A stretch of 64,000 nt of DNA from an uncultured Methylopila sp. (GCA_902168115.1 CABHPB010000072.1:155695-219694), one strand, 5' to 3'. Shown: positions 1 to 9,124, numbered from the stretch's first letter. Numbers and translations are program-made. Notes: generated by a model from the sequence alone, not told the origin.

Positions 1-24
1 CCGTTCCTGGATCCGGACCGTCAT
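1..24 (-). CDS. moaE: Molybdopterin synthase catalytic subunit MoaE, N-terminal fragment
   Basis: Only the first eight codons lie in the window, reading M-T-V-R-I-Q-E-R, and the gene continues past the left edge. This is the usual start of MoaE, and the position directly after moaD on the same strand supports the call. MoaE and MoaD together form molybdopterin synthase, which inserts the dithiolene sulfurs during molybdenum cofactor synthesis. The identification rests on eight residues plus gene order. Confidence 0.6.
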
Positions 25-31
25 GGGCGGC

Positions 32-283
32 TCAGCCGCCTGTCATCGGCGGAAAGAAAGCGACCTCGCTCGCGCCGGCGACAGACGCGTCCTGCCGGAC
101 GTGACGCCGGTCGATCGCCGCGCGGATCGCGGCGTCCGCCTCGAAGGCGTGGGCGTATTCCGGCCCGCGCCCCTTCAGCCATCCGATGAGGTCGGCGACG
201 GTGGCGACGCCCGAGGGAAGCTCGGCGTCTTCCTCGCTTCGCCCGACGCGCTCGCGCACCCAGGCGAAATATTTCAGCTTCAT
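32..283 (-). CDS. moaD: Molybdopterin synthase sulfur carrier subunit MoaD
   Basis: An 83-residue ubiquitin-fold protein of normal MoaD length. It ends in the diagnostic Gly-Gly (PPMTGG), whose C-terminal carboxylate is thiolated to donate sulfur to the pterin. It begins MKLKYFAWVRERVG, typical for the family. Its ATG overlaps the pgsA stop codon by four bases (ATGA), so the two are probably translationally coupled. The moaE start follows after seven bases. Cytosolic; role in molybdenum cofactor synthesis. Confidence 0.93.
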   Translation of the reverse strand: MKLKYFAWVRERVGRSEEDAELPSGVATVADLIGWLKGRGPEYAHAFEADAAIRAAIDRRHVRQDASVAGASEVAFFPPMTGG

Positions 284-870
284 CCTTCCGGGTCCTCGAG
301 CACGTAACGCAGCCCCGCCCGGAAATAGTCATAGCCGGTGTAAAGCGTAAGGATGGCCGAGAGCCACAGCAGCGAGAGGCCGATCTCGGTGTTGTAGGGC
401 AAGACCTTGTCGCCCGCCGGGCCCGCCAGCAGGAAGCCAAGCGAGACGAGCTGCGCCGTCGTCTTCCATTTGGCGAGCTGCGTCACCGGCACGGAGACGC
501 GGAGCTCGGCCAGGAACTCGCGCAGTCCGGAGACCAGCACCTCGCGACAGAGAATCACCACCGCGGCCCAGAGCGACCAGCCGGTGATGGTGTTCACCGC
601 GCAGAGCATCAGCAGGCAGGCGGAAACGAGCAGCTTGTCGGCGATCGGATCGAGCATGCGGCCGAGCGGCGAGGACTGCGCCCAGATGCGCGCGAGATAA
701 CCGTCGAGAAAATCGGTGATCGCCGCCACCGTGAACAGGGCGAGCGCCGTCCAGCGCGCCGCGTCGCCGCCGAGGTAGATGCACAGGCAGACCATCGGAA
801 CGATCGCGATTCGGCCGTAGGTCAGCAGATTCGGCAGGCTGAGGACGTAGCGGCGCGAGGGGTTCGCCAT
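280..870 (-). CDS. pgsA: CDP-diacylglycerol-glycerol-3-phosphate 3-phosphatidyltransferase
   Basis: Integral membrane enzyme making phosphatidylglycerophosphate from CDP-diacylglycerol and glycerol-3-phosphate. The CDP-alcohol phosphotransferase signature D-G-x2-A-R-x8-G-x3-D-x3-D is complete (DGYLAR, then G, then LDPIAD, about residues 56-78 from the chosen start). Several hydrophobic helices follow. The start chosen (MANPSRRYVLSLPNLLTYG) gives 196 residues, the usual family length. In-frame ATGs at 918 and 966 would add 16 or 32 atypical residues. It lies between uvrC and moaD on one strand. Confidence 0.93.
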   Translation of the reverse strand: MANPSRRYVLSLPNLLTYGRIAIVPMVCLCIYLGGDAARWTALALFTVAAITDFLDGYLARIWAQSSPLGRMLDPIADKLLVSACLLMLCAVNTITGWSLWAAVVILCREVLVSGLREFLAELRVSVPVTQLAKWKTTAQLVSLGFLLAGPAGDKVLPYNTEIGLSLLWLSAILTLYTGYDYFRAGLRYVLEDPEG

Positions 871-1008
871 GCGGGGCAGGGGGCGAGCGGCCGGCTGGAA
901 ATGGCTCTCGGTGCTCATGACGGCGACGCGCAAAAGAAGACGGGAGACGGTGAGCGACACGACCACGCCCGGAGGCCGGGCGTCAACATCGCGTGAGCCC
1001 GATCACGC

Positions 1009-2988
1009 TCAGTCCCTGCCTTCGTGAAAGTGGTCATAGATCGCCTTCGCCATGGTCTTGCTGACGCCCGGCGCCTTTTCGAGGTCGGCGAGGCCTGCCC
1101 GCGCGACCGCCTTGGCGGTCCCGAAATGCTTCAGCAAAGCGCGCTTGCGCGTCGGCCCGACGCCGGCGACCTCGTCGAGGGGGTTGGCGACCAGAGCCTT
1201 CGATCGCTTGGCCCGGTGGAACCCGATCGCGAAGCGATGCGCCTCGTCGCGCAGGCGCTGCAGGTAGTAGAGGACCGGGTCCTTCGGCGGCAGGCGGAAC
1301 GGCGTCTTGCCGGCCATGAAGAAGGTCTCGCGACCCGCCTCGCGGTCCATGCCCTTGGCGACGCCGACGATCGGCACCTGTTTCTCCAGTCCGAGTTCCG
1401 CCAGCGTTTCGCGCGCCGCCGTCAGCTGGCCCTGTCCGCCGTCGATCAGGACGAGGTCGGGCCATGGCGGCGTGTCGTCGGCCGATTTTCCGGCTTCGTC
1501 GCGCGGCGCCTCCTTCTGCAGGCGCGAGAACCGGCGGCGCAGCACCTGGCGCATCATCGCGGTGTCGTCGCCCGGCGTGACGTCCTCGGGACGGATGTTG
1601 AACTTGCGGTAGTGCGTCTTCGAGAAGCCTTCGGGCCCGGCGACGATCATCCCGCCGACGGCGTTGGTCCCCATGATGTGGCTGTTGTCATAGACCTCGA
1701 TGCGCTTCGGCGGCGCGGAGAGCGCGAAGGCCTCGGCGACGCCTGCGAGCAGCCTCGTCTGGGTCGACGTCTCCGACAGGCGCCGCCCGAGCGCTTCGCG
1801 GGCGTTGGCCAGCGCCCTCTGCACCAGTTCCTTCTTCTCGCCGCGCGCCGGCACGGACACCTCGACCTTGCGGCCGGAGCGGATCGTCAGCGCCTCGGCG
1901 AGCAGCGCGCGGTCCTCGACGTCCTCCGAGAGCAGGACGAGGCGCGGCGGCTCCTCGGCGTCGTAGAACTGGGCGAGGAACGAGCCGAGCACCTCGCGCG
2001 GCTCGAGGCTCCGGTCCGCCTTCGGGAAGTAGGCCCGCGCGCCCCAGTTCTGGTAGGCGCGGAAGAAGAAGGCCTCGATGCAGGTCTGGCCGCCCTCGGC
2101 GTGGATCGCGAAGACGTCGGCCTCCTCGACGTCGCGCGGATTGACGCCCTGGCTCGACTGGATCGCCGCCAAGGCCGAGATGCGATCGCGATAGACGGCG
2201 GCGCGCTCGAAATCGAGCTTGTCGGACGCCTCCGCCATCGCTTCGTTGAGCTCGCGTTTCACCCGATCGGACTTGCCGGTGAGGAAGTCGCGCGCCTCGC
2301 CGACCAGGACGGCGTAGTCCTCGAGCGAGATTTCGCCGGTGCAGGGCGCCGAGCAGCGCTTGATCTGGTGCAGCAGACAGGGACGCGTGCGCCGCTCGTA
2401 ATAGCTGTCAGTGCAGGAGCGCAGCAGGAAGGCGCGCTCCAGCGCGTCGATCGTCCTCCCCACCGCGCCGGCGGAAGCGAACGGCCCGAAGTAGTCGCCC
2501 TTGCGCACCCGCGCGCCGCGATGCTTTGCGATCTGCGGGGCCGCATGGTCCATCGCGAGCAGGATGTAGGGGAACGACTTGTCGTCCCGCATCAGCACGT
2601 TGAAGCGGGGGCGCAGCCGCTTGATGAGGTTGGCCTCGAGCAGAAGCGCCTCGGTCTCGGTCTCGGTCGAGACGAACTCCATCGAGCAGGTCTCGGCGAT
2701 CATCCGCGAGATGCGGATGTTGTGGCCGAGCCCGCGGGCGTAGTTCGCGACGCGCTTCTTCAGGCTCCGCGCCTTGCCGACGTAGAGGACATCGCCCTTG
2801 GCGTCGAACATCCGGTAGACGCCCGGCCCGTTCGGCAGATGCTTCAGCTGCGCCTTGATGACCTCGGCGCCACGCTTCAGCGAGTCCGGCGCAGCCTCGA
2901 GCTCCGCCTCGGCGGAGGCGATCTCTCGCTCCTCGACGGCGTCGTCGGGCTGTTCGGCGTCGAGGGGAGGGCGGTCTTCGGGAATCAT
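1009..2988 (-). CDS. uvrC: Excinuclease ABC subunit C
   Basis: 659-residue UvrC, the nuclease that cuts on both sides of a lesion held by UvrAB. The N-terminal GIY-YIG domain is visible at about residues 53-85 (GVYRMF...VLYVGKA). A UVR motif lies near 245-280. The RNase H-like domain carries [17 protein letters not shown] near residue 430, and tandem helix-hairpin-helix motifs ([18 protein letters not shown]) close the protein. The N-terminal 40 residues are acidic and variable, as in other alphaproteobacterial UvrC. The SDR gene precedes it by 59 bases on the same strand. Confidence 0.97.
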   Translation of the reverse strand: MIPEDRPPLDAEQPDDAVEEREIASAEAELEAAPDSLKRGAEVIKAQLKHLPNGPGVYRMFDAKGDVLYVGKARSLKKRVANYARGLGHNIRISRMIAETCSMEFVSTETETEALLLEANLIKRLRPRFNVLMRDDKSFPYILLAMDHAAPQIAKHRGARVRKGDYFGPFASAGAVGRTIDALERAFLLRSCTDSYYERRTRPCLLHQIKRCSAPCTGEISLEDYAVLVGEARDFLTGKSDRVKRELNEAMAEASDKLDFERAAVYRDRISALAAIQSSQGVNPRDVEEADVFAIHAEGGQTCIEAFFFRAYQNWGARAYFPKADRSLEPREVLGSFLAQFYDAEEPPRLVLLSEDVEDRALLAEALTIRSGRKVEVSVPARGEKKELVQRALANAREALGRRLSETSTQTRLLAGVAEAFALSAPPKRIEVYDNSHIMGTNAVGGMIVAGPEGFSKTHYRKFNIRPEDVTPGDDTAMMRQVLRRRFSRLQKEAPRDEAGKSADDTPPWPDLVLIDGGQGQLTAARETLAELGLEKQVPIVGVAKGMDREAGRETFFMAGKTPFRLPPKDPVLYYLQRLRDEAHRFAIGFHRAKRSKALVANPLDEVAGVGPTRKRALLKHFGTAKAVARAGLADLEKAPGVSKTMAKAIYDHFHEGRD

Positions 2989-3047
2989 CGGTCCGGGCGT
3001 CGTTGAGACCGGAATCTAGTCGCGCAGGCCGCTTTTCGCGAGGCGTC

Positions 3048-3815
3048 TCAATCCTCGGCGCCGGCCGAGCGCCATTCGATGTGCTGTCCGCCGTCGACCG
3101 GCAGGATCGCGCCGGTGACGCTTTTCGCGCCCACGACGAACAGCACCGCCTCTGCGATCTCCTGCGGCGAGGGCCCGCGCTCGAGCGGCATGGCGGCGCA
3201 CTGGCGCGCGAAGTCGTCGGCGGACTGGCGTGGGTTCGCCAGCGTCGGCCCGGGCGCGATCCCGACCACCCGCACGCGCGGCGCGAGCGCCTGGGCGAGC
3301 GTCACGGTGGCCGCGGCGAGCGCGGCTTTCGAAGCGGCGTAGGACAGATGATGCGGTGTCGGGCGCAGGACCCGCTGGTCGAGGATGTTGACGACGCAGC
3401 CTGCCGCGCCGTCCGCGACCTGATCGGCGAAGGCCTCGGTCAGAAAGACCGGCGCGCGCAGATTGACGGCGAACTGCCGGTCCCATCGCGCGACGTCGAG
3501 TTCGCCCAGCCGGTCCGTGTCGAACGAGGACGCGCAGTTCACCAGCACGCCGAGCGGGCCGAGCGCTGCGCGCGCGTCGGCGACCACCCGGGCGGGTGTT
3601 TCGGGCGCCGCCAGATCCCCGCTCACGACCGCGGCGCGCCCGCCCGATTTCGCGATCTCGTCGGCGAGAGCCGCGGCCTCGTCGGCCGAGGAATTGGCAT
3701 GCAACGCGACAGGGCGTCCGGCGGCCGCCAAAGCGCGCGCGATTGCGGCGCCGATGCGGCGGCCGGCGCCGGTGACGAGCGCGGCGGGCGGTTCGGGCGA
3801 GATCGCTGCGGTCAT
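3048..3815 (-). CDS. SDR oxidoreductase of pteridine reductase (PTR1/FolM) type
   Basis: A 255-residue Rossmann-fold short-chain dehydrogenase. The NADPH motif reads TGAGRRIG (residues 15-22), and the Arg-Arg-Ile-Gly variant is characteristic of pteridine reductases. The catalytic site is Asp146-x12-Tyr159-x3-Lys163, with Asp where classical SDRs have Ser; PTR1 has the same Asp-x12-Tyr-x3-Lys spacing. This suggests reduction of a dihydropterin or dihydrofolate rather than an alcohol. It lies upstream of uvrC, pgsA and moaDE on the same strand. The substrate is inferred. Confidence 0.8.
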   Translation of the reverse strand: MTAAISPEPPAALVTGAGRRIGAAIARALAAAGRPVALHANSSADEAAALADEIAKSGGRAAVVSGDLAAPETPARVVADARAALGPLGVLVNCASSFDTDRLGELDVARWDRQFAVNLRAPVFLTEAFADQVADGAAGCVVNILDQRVLRPTPHHLSYAASKAALAAATVTLAQALAPRVRVVGIAPGPTLANPRQSADDFARQCAAMPLERGPSPQEIAEAVLFVVGAKSVTGAILPVDGGQHIEWRSAGAED

Positions 3816-4101
3816 CGGAACGGGTCGAAAGCCTTGAACATGGAGCGGACCCTATACGTGGGCCCGCCCCCGATCGACCAGCCTGTGTGACCTGTTCGCA
3901 ACGCACAAGCTACATCACATTTCGGGCGGGGGCGCGCCACATTACGGCGCGGTCTTCGCCAAAAAGCGCTGTCATTTCATTAGCGTGGATTTCTTCCGTG
4001 CATGTGATGGAACCGCGGCGGCTTTCGGGCGTTGCAGCTTCGATCGACCCTCGGGGGGTCCGACCGTCGTCACGCGAGGCGGTCGTCAGGAGTTCGGGTT
4101 G

Positions 4102-4794
4102 ATGTTTCGCAGTCTGTGGCTTTCGAGCGCGCTGGCGCTCCTGTCGACGGGAGCGGCCCTTGCGGCCGACATGCCCGTCGCCGAGCCGCCTGCTGCCGTC
4201 GCCGTTCCGTCGTTCAGTTGGAGCGGCGCCTATGTCGGCGCGCAGGTAGGCTACGACTGGATGGACGCGGACAACCGCGTCAACGGCTTCAAGCCCGGCT
4301 CGAAGCCCGACGGCTTCACCGCCGGCGGCTTCGCCGGGCTCAACCACCAGCTCGACAACTCTCCCCTCGTGCTCGGCGTCGAGGCGGACATCAACTATTC
4401 GGACGCCAGTGGCGGCAGCCGCACGCGCGCCTTCACCGGCGCGCCGAACGTCCGGATTCGGAATTCCTTCGACTGGACGGGCGCCGTGCGCGGCCGCGTC
4501 GGCTACGCCTTCGATCGGTTCATGATCTATGGCGCCGGCGGCGTCGCCTTCGCCGACCACGAGCTGAAGGCCAAGGGCGCGGCCGGCGGATCGGACGACA
4601 CGATCGCGGTGGGCTGGACGATCGGCGGCGGCGTCGAGGCGGCGCTGACCGACAACGTCACCGCTCGCGTCGAATACCGCTACTCGGATTTCGGGACGGA
4701 CAGCTTCAGCGTCGCCAACACGCGCGTGAAGTCCGACGTCACGGACAACCGGGTCATGCTCGGCCTCGGCTACAAGTTCTCGACCGGGTGGTGA
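4102..4794 (+). CDS. Outer membrane beta-barrel porin-like protein, paralog 1 (Omp25/RopB type)
   Basis: A 230-residue secreted protein. The signal peptide runs MFRSLWLSSALALLSTGAALA and is followed by the mature start AADMP. FSWSGAYVGAQVGYDW opens the barrel, as in Brucella Omp25/31 and rhizobial RopB proteins. Alternating strands and internal GRVGYAFDRFMIYGAGG and ARVEYRYSDFG motifs follow, ending in an aromatic residue (YKFSTGW). AGGAG nine bases upstream supports this ATG. It is the first of four tandem paralogs. Expected to be an eight-stranded barrel in the outer membrane; the true ligand is unknown. Confidence 0.9.
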   Translation: MFRSLWLSSALALLSTGAALAADMPVAEPPAAVAVPSFSWSGAYVGAQVGYDWMDADNRVNGFKPGSKPDGFTAGGFAGLNHQLDNSPLVLGVEADINYSDASGGSRTRAFTGAPNVRIRNSFDWTGAVRGRVGYAFDRFMIYGAGGVAFADHELKAKGAAGGSDDTIAVGWTIGGGVEAALTDNVTARVEYRYSDFGTDSFSVANTRVKSDVTDNRVMLGLGYKFSTGW

Positions 4795-4867
4795 GCCATA
4801 TTTAGATAAATGCGGCTGTAGAATCCGGATGGAGTTGAAAATTCGGGGGCGTCTTGCCTCAGAGTGA

Positions 4868-4888
4868 ATCGAGTTCAAGCAACTCGAT
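4868..4888. repeat. Perfect stem-loop between omp paralogs 1 and 2
   Basis: ATCGAGTT, five-base loop CAAGC, AACTCGAT: a perfect 8-bp inverted repeat. No T-run follows, so it is not a standard intrinsic terminator. It lies in a noticeably AT-rich 226-base gap and could be an mRNA-stabilising 3' end or a 5' leader element of the next gene. Confidence 0.4.
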
Positions 4889-5020
4889 GAAATAATGTTT
4901 GATGCTCAGCTATGTGTGTTGCTCGTTTACAACCATGAAGCTGCGTATTGAGAACATGGGGTAACCGGTAATCATCGTGCGCGTTATATGGCGTGTACGA
5001 AAAACTTCGAGGTAAGTATC

Positions 5021-5683
5021 ATGGTCCGCAACATCCTGCTTGGCGCCGCGTCGATCGCGGCCGTCGCTCTCGCCGCCCAGTCCGCTCAGGCCGCCGATCT
5101 CCCGATGGAGCCGGCCCCGACCGTCGCCGCCCCGGTGCCGTCCTTCAGCTGGACCGGCCCCTATGTCGGCGTCCAGTCGGGCTACGCGTGGCAGCGCGCC
5201 TCCAACATGAAGCCTGATGGCTGGATGATCGGCGGCTACGCCGGCTACAACTGGCAGCTCGGCGAAGGCTCGGGCGTCGTGGTCGGCCTCGAGACCGACA
5301 TCAACTACGCCGACATCGACGGTCGTCGTCCGAACGCCGCCGGCGGTCGCACCAAAGTCAGCCAGGACTGGAACGGAGCCACCCGCGCTCGCCTCGGCTA
5401 CGCCTTCGACCGCTTCCTGGTTTACGGCGCGGCCGGTGTCGCCTATGGCGACCGCGAGCTGAAGCGCCGCCCGGGCGGCACTGACAGCAAGACCGCCGTC
5501 GGCTGGACCGCGGGCGGCGGCGTCGAATACGCCGTCACGGACAATGTCGCCTTGCGCGGCGAGTACCGTTACACCGACTACGGCAAGGACAAGCTGGACC
5601 TCGGTCGCTTCTCCACCAAGAGCAGCGCGACCGAACATCGCATCATGGGCGGCGTGGCGTTCAAGTTTAACTCGCCGTTCTGA
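5021..5683 (+). CDS. Outer membrane beta-barrel porin-like protein, paralog 2
   Basis: 220 residues. Signal peptide MVRNILLGAASIAAVALAAQSAQA precedes AADLP, and the barrel start is PSFSWTGPYVGVQSGYAW. The internal repeat RLGYAFDRFLVYGAAG and the strand ALRGEYRYTDYG match paralogs 1 and 3, and the C-terminus is FKFNSPF with a terminal Phe. GAGG seven to ten bases before the ATG supports the start over an upstream in-frame ATG at 4988. A strong intrinsic terminator follows at 5721-5754, so the transcript probably ends here. Confidence 0.9.
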   Translation: MVRNILLGAASIAAVALAAQSAQAADLPMEPAPTVAAPVPSFSWTGPYVGVQSGYAWQRASNMKPDGWMIGGYAGYNWQLGEGSGVVVGLETDINYADIDGRRPNAAGGRTKVSQDWNGATRARLGYAFDRFLVYGAAGVAYGDRELKRRPGGTDSKTAVGWTAGGGVEYAVTDNVALRGEYRYTDYGKDKLDLGRFSTKSSATEHRIMGGVAFKFNSPF

Positions 5684-5720
5684 TCAACTACTTGCGGGCG
5701 CGCCCGCGATAACGTGATGC

Positions 5721-5754
5721 AAAACCCCGCGACGAAAGTCGTGGGGTTTTTGTT
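5721..5754 (+). terminator. Intrinsic terminator after omp paralog 2
   Basis: AAAACCCCGCGAC, loop GAAA, GTCGTGGGGTTTTT: a 13-bp stem with a single G-U wobble, a stable GNRA tetraloop and a T-run on the plus strand. Confidence 0.9.
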
Positions 5755-5912
5755 TAGCCGCGGCTAACCTTTACGCCTCGCTAAGACTTAGGCCGCTAGG
5801 GTCGCGGCAGACGGCGAGGGGGGTAGCAGAATCCCCGGCCGGCGTTGGTTTGTATGTGTGTGTGGCGTTCCGGGCCTTCCCCCGTCCCGGCTCACGAGTA
5901 TCGAGGTTAGTC

Positions 5913-6590
5913 ATGTTGCGTATCGCGTCTCTCGCGGCCGTCTCGGCCGCCGCTCTGGCCTTCGCGGCCCCCGCCGTCGCGGCCGATCTTCCCGCTTACG
6001 AGCCGGCTCCGTCGGCCGTCGTCACCCCGGCCGGCACCTGGTCGGGCGTCTATGCCGGCGTGCAGGCCGGCTACGCCAAGGGCCATGCCGTGAACCGCGG
6101 CGGCAACCCGAACACCGATCCGAAGGGCGCGACCGTCGGCGGATATGTCGGCGCGAACCATCAGTTCGACGGTTCCCCGGTCGTGGTCGGCGTCGAGACC
6201 GACCTGAACTACGACACCATTAAGGACAAGGGCAATCTGCCGCGCGGCCAGGTCCGCAACGAGCTGAACTGGTCGGGCGCCACGCGCGGCCGCGTCGGCT
6301 ACGGCACCGATCGCGTCCTGCTTTACGGGGCGGCCGGTCTCGCCTATGGCGGCCATGAGGCCGCCCGCCGCGTCGGCGCCGCCGGCGGCTCCGACGAGAA
6401 GACCGCTGTCGGCTACACCGTCGGCGGCGGCGTCGAGGCGATGGTCGCCGACAACCTGACCGCCCGCGTCGACTACCGCTACAACGACTACGGCTCGGAC
6501 AAGCTCAAGGTCGGCGGCGGCGGCATGAAGTCCGACCTGACCGAGAACCGCATCACCGGCGGCGTGGCCTACAAGTTCAGCGCCTGGTGA
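5913..6590 (+). CDS. Outer membrane beta-barrel porin-like protein, paralog 3
   Basis: 225 residues. Signal peptide MLRIASLAAVSAAALAFAAPAVA is followed by AADLPAYEPAP and the barrel entry TWSGVYAGVQAGYAKG. It shares GRVGYGTDRVLLYGAAG, ARVDYRYNDYGSDKL and the aromatic end YKFSAW with its neighbours. GAGG seven bases upstream fixes the ATG. Its own terminator lies at 6632-6660. Within the family the loop regions (after residues 60 and 150) vary most, as expected for surface-exposed loops. Confidence 0.9.
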   Translation: MLRIASLAAVSAAALAFAAPAVAADLPAYEPAPSAVVTPAGTWSGVYAGVQAGYAKGHAVNRGGNPNTDPKGATVGGYVGANHQFDGSPVVVGVETDLNYDTIKDKGNLPRGQVRNELNWSGATRGRVGYGTDRVLLYGAAGLAYGGHEAARRVGAAGGSDEKTAVGYTVGGGVEAMVADNLTARVDYRYNDYGSDKLKVGGGGMKSDLTENRITGGVAYKFSAW

Positions 6591-6631
6591 TTTCCGGCTG
6601 GGGGCGCTTACGCCCGCAGGCGATGCATGAA

Positions 6632-6660
6632 GGCTCCGCGGTCCGCCGCGGAGCCTTTTT
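6632..6660 (+). terminator. Intrinsic terminator after omp paralog 3
   Basis: Perfect 10-bp stem GGCTCCGCGG / CCGCGGAGCC with a four-base loop, followed by TTTTT on the plus strand. Confidence 0.92.
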
Positions 6661-6796
6661 CGTGCGTCGGGCCGTTAACGGTTCGTTGACTCCGACAAGT
6701 CTTAGTTCCCCCGGCAAGGATCCGTTAACCGGACGGCGCCGGCCCGCGACCCATGATGCGAGGCCTGTCAGCGATGTCCGGAGCTCCGCCGACCGT

Positions 6797-7369
6797 ATGA
6801 AAAGCCTGATCGTCGCCTTTCTCCTGACCGTCACGGCGTGCCTCGCGCAGGCGCGGGCCGCCGACATGTCGGAGACCGGCGACGCCGTCGACTGGAGCGG
6901 CCCCTGGGTGGGCGTGCTCGGATCGGCCGGCCGGATCGGCGGCGACGGCGCGATGCTTGGCGTCGCGGGCGGTTACGTCGTCCAGTTCGACCAGATCGTG
7001 ATCGGAATCGACGGGGACGTTTCCGGCGGAAGCCTCGACGCGCGCCGTTTCGGCGGGCGGTTCGAGCTGGACGCGGCCGGCGGCATCCGCGCCCGCGTCG
7101 GCTACGCGTTCGACCGCTTCGTCCTGTTCGGGACCGGCGGTCTCGCCTTCGCCTCCGCGGGCTATGCCCGGGCTGGAGATCGCGACCGCAAGGTGATGTT
7201 CGGCTGGTCCGTCGGCGGGGGCCTCGACGTCGCGCTGACGGAGCGCCTCAGCGCAAGGGCCGAATACCTGTACGTCGATCTCGACCGGCGCGGCTTCGAC
7301 TCAGGCGGCCTTTCGCTGATCGGCGCCTCGGGCGGCCTCGCCCGGGTCGGCGTCAACTACCGCTTCTGA
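6797..7369 (+). CDS. Outer membrane beta-barrel protein, shortened paralog 4
   Basis: 190 residues, 30-40 shorter than the three paralogs upstream. Signal peptide MKSLIVAFLLTVTACLAQARA precedes AADMSE. The barrel motif is reduced to VDWSGPWVGVLGSAG, but RARVGYAFDRFVLFGTGG and ARAEYLYVDLDRRG are conserved and it ends VNYRF. The first loop is shortened. It follows a terminator, so it should have its own promoter. It is best seen as a diverged copy in the array. Confidence 0.85.
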   Translation: MKSLIVAFLLTVTACLAQARAADMSETGDAVDWSGPWVGVLGSAGRIGGDGAMLGVAGGYVVQFDQIVIGIDGDVSGGSLDARRFGGRFELDAAGGIRARVGYAFDRFVLFGTGGLAFASAGYARAGDRDRKVMFGWSVGGGLDVALTERLSARAEYLYVDLDRRGFDSGGLSLIGASGGLARVGVNYRF

Positions 7370-7451
7370 CCGCCCTTCGACCTATTCACACGGGCATCAC
7401 GTCTCCTAGATAGCCGTCGCCTCGGCATGAGGCGAAACGCGGGAGCGCGAA

Positions 7452-7889
7452 ATGGGCGTGTTCGATTTCATCAAGGACGTCGGCGAGAAGCTGTTCGGCG
7501 CAAGCGAGGCGAGCGCCGCGCCGGCCGACAAGATCAAGGAAGAGCTCAAGAAAAACGGGCTCGACAGCGACAAGATCGACGTCAAGGTCGAGGGCGACAC
7601 CGTCAAGATCAACGGCGACGTCGCCTCTGACGAGGTCCGCCAGAAGATCATCGTCGCAGCCGGCAACACGCTCGGCACGGCCAAGGTCGAAGAGAACATC
7701 ACGGTGTCCGGCGCGCAGGCAGCGGCGGAGAAGTTCTACACGGTGAAGAAGGGCGACACGCTGTCCGAGATCGCCCAGTCGCAGCTCGGCAAGGCGAGCC
7801 GCTATAACGAGATCTTCGAGGCCAACAAGCCGATGCTGAAGCACCCGGACAAGATCTACCCGGGCCAGGTGCTGCGCATTCCGGCCTGA
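7452..7889 (+). CDS. BON and LysM domain protein (Kbp/YgaU type)
   Basis: 145 residues with no signal peptide. A BON domain spans about residues 20-90 (KIKEELKKNGL...KINGDVASDEVRQKI), then a LysM domain at about 95-143 (FYTVKKGDTLSEIAQSQLGKA...IYPGQVLRIP). Length and domain order match E. coli Kbp (YgaU), a cytoplasmic potassium-binding protein, so a potassium-sensing role is possible. LysM otherwise binds peptidoglycan, but no export signal is visible here. It follows the omp array on the same strand and appears to be a separate unit. Confidence 0.88.
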   Translation: MGVFDFIKDVGEKLFGASEASAAPADKIKEELKKNGLDSDKIDVKVEGDTVKINGDVASDEVRQKIIVAAGNTLGTAKVEENITVSGAQAAAEKFYTVKKGDTLSEIAQSQLGKASRYNEIFEANKPMLKHPDKIYPGQVLRIPA

Positions 7890-7945
7890 CGTTTTCTTGA
7901 GGCCCGGACGACCCGGAGCGCCTTAGGCGTCCGGGTCGTCCGACG

Positions 7946-8545
7946 TCAGTGCGGCGCGGTCTCGGCGTAAGCCGGCGTCGCCGCCGCGAACGCGTCCAGC
8001 CACGTGACGAGCCTCGGGTGCTCGTCGCGCCAGCGGCCCTCGAACCTCAGGTCGAGGTAGCCGAGCGCGCAGGCGAGCGCAATCTCGCCGATCCCTTGCC
8101 CGACGGGGGGAGGGGACGCCTCCAGCGCCGCAAGGGTCCGCGTCACCTTGCCCGCCTGCAGGTCGAGCCAGTTCTGCGACCGCTCGCCTTCCGCGCGCAT
8201 CCGGAACTCGTAGACCTGGAGCAGGGCCGCGTCGCACAGGCCGTCGCACAGCGCCTGCAGCCGAAGCGCCGCGAACCGCTCTTCCGGTTCGGCCGGGATG
8301 ACGCGGCCGCCGCCGGCGAGATGGTCGAGATATTCGACGATCACCCGGCTGTCGAACAGCGTGGCGCCGTCACCGAGCTCCAGCGCCGGGATCTTCCCGA
8401 GCGGATTGAGCGCGCGGATCGGATCGTCCGGCTCCGTCGTGCTGGTCGCGACGACCTCGATCCTCTCAAACACCCCGAGAAGCTTCGCGGCGATCTTGAC
8501 CTTGCGGCCGAACGGCGAGGCGGGCGAGGAGCGGAGCTTGAGCAT
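7946..8545 (-). CDS. Glutathione S-transferase family protein
   Basis: 199 residues of GST fold. An N-terminal thioredoxin-like domain opens MLKLRSSPASPFGRKVKIAAKLLG, with the cis-Pro segment NPLGKIPALEL and the glutathione-binding DS pair (LFDSRVIVEYLDHL). An all-helical C-terminal domain follows. Detoxification by glutathione conjugation, or a glutathione-dependent reduction, is the family role; the substrate cannot be told. It is monocistronic as far as can be seen. Confidence 0.88.
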   Translation of the reverse strand: MLKLRSSPASPFGRKVKIAAKLLGVFERIEVVATSTTEPDDPIRALNPLGKIPALELGDGATLFDSRVIVEYLDHLAGGGRVIPAEPEERFAALRLQALCDGLCDAALLQVYEFRMRAEGERSQNWLDLQAGKVTRTLAALEASPPPVGQGIGEIALACALGYLDLRFEGRWRDEHPRLVTWLDAFAAATPAYAETAPH

Positions 8546-8739
8546 GGGACGGGTCCGGGCCAGGCGAAAACGGGCGCGACCGACCTATCCGGCTTGCGCA
8601 TTGGCGACAAGCCGGGGGACGTCCGCAAGGCGCGGATCCGCTCGATATGAACCTCGCGCTGGCCGCACGGCGCCGTGGCCGCTCAAGGCGGCGCACTCAC
8701 CTACGCAGTCCGTGCGGCCGGCGCGGACGCCGGCTGCGA

Positions 8740-8952
8740 TCAGCTGACGGTGATGTTGACGGCCTTCGGGCCCTTGCCCTTGCGATCGGGCTCCACGTCG
8801 AACGAGACGTGCTGACCTTCTGAAAGGGTCGCGAGACCCGAACGCGTGACCGCGGAGACATGGACGAAGATGTCCGTGCCGCCGTCATCCGGCTTGATGA
8901 AGCCGTATCCTTTTTCGGAATTGAAGAACTTTACCGTACCGCTCTGCGCCAT
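8740..8952 (-). CDS. Cold-shock domain protein (CspA family)
   Basis: 70 residues, a single OB-fold. RNP1 (KGYGFIKP) and RNP2 (DIFVHVSAV) are intact, and the start MAQSGTVKFFN is typical. A purine-rich AGGGGGA ribosome site precedes this ATG, which excludes the longer in-frame opening at 9036. It binds single-stranded nucleic acid and acts as an RNA chaperone. It lies downstream of rlmJ on the same strand but is separated by 172 bases, enough for its own leader and promoter. Confidence 0.95.
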   Translation of the reverse strand: MAQSGTVKFFNSEKGYGFIKPDDGGTDIFVHVSAVTRSGLATLSEGQHVSFDVEPDRKGKGPKAVNITVS

Positions 8953-9124
8953 CGACGTCCCCCTGGCATTTCGCCCCGTCGACCGGCCGATCCGCATTTC
9001 ATTGCGCGCGCGCAAATGCCCTCGGCGAACCGGCAAGCCTTCCGAGACGATTTTGGTAACGCCTTCATCGATCCGATGGCAAGGCGAAAAAATGGCGCCT
9101 TCCCGGGACCGGACCGCCTCATCG

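Noticed and set aside
1024..3006. Long plus-strand frame opposite uvrC
   Set aside because: It is the complement of a clearly conserved uvrC. Composition is Arg/Asp/Leu-rich without domain motifs. High GC creates such long antisense frames, as also seen opposite leuS and hemY.
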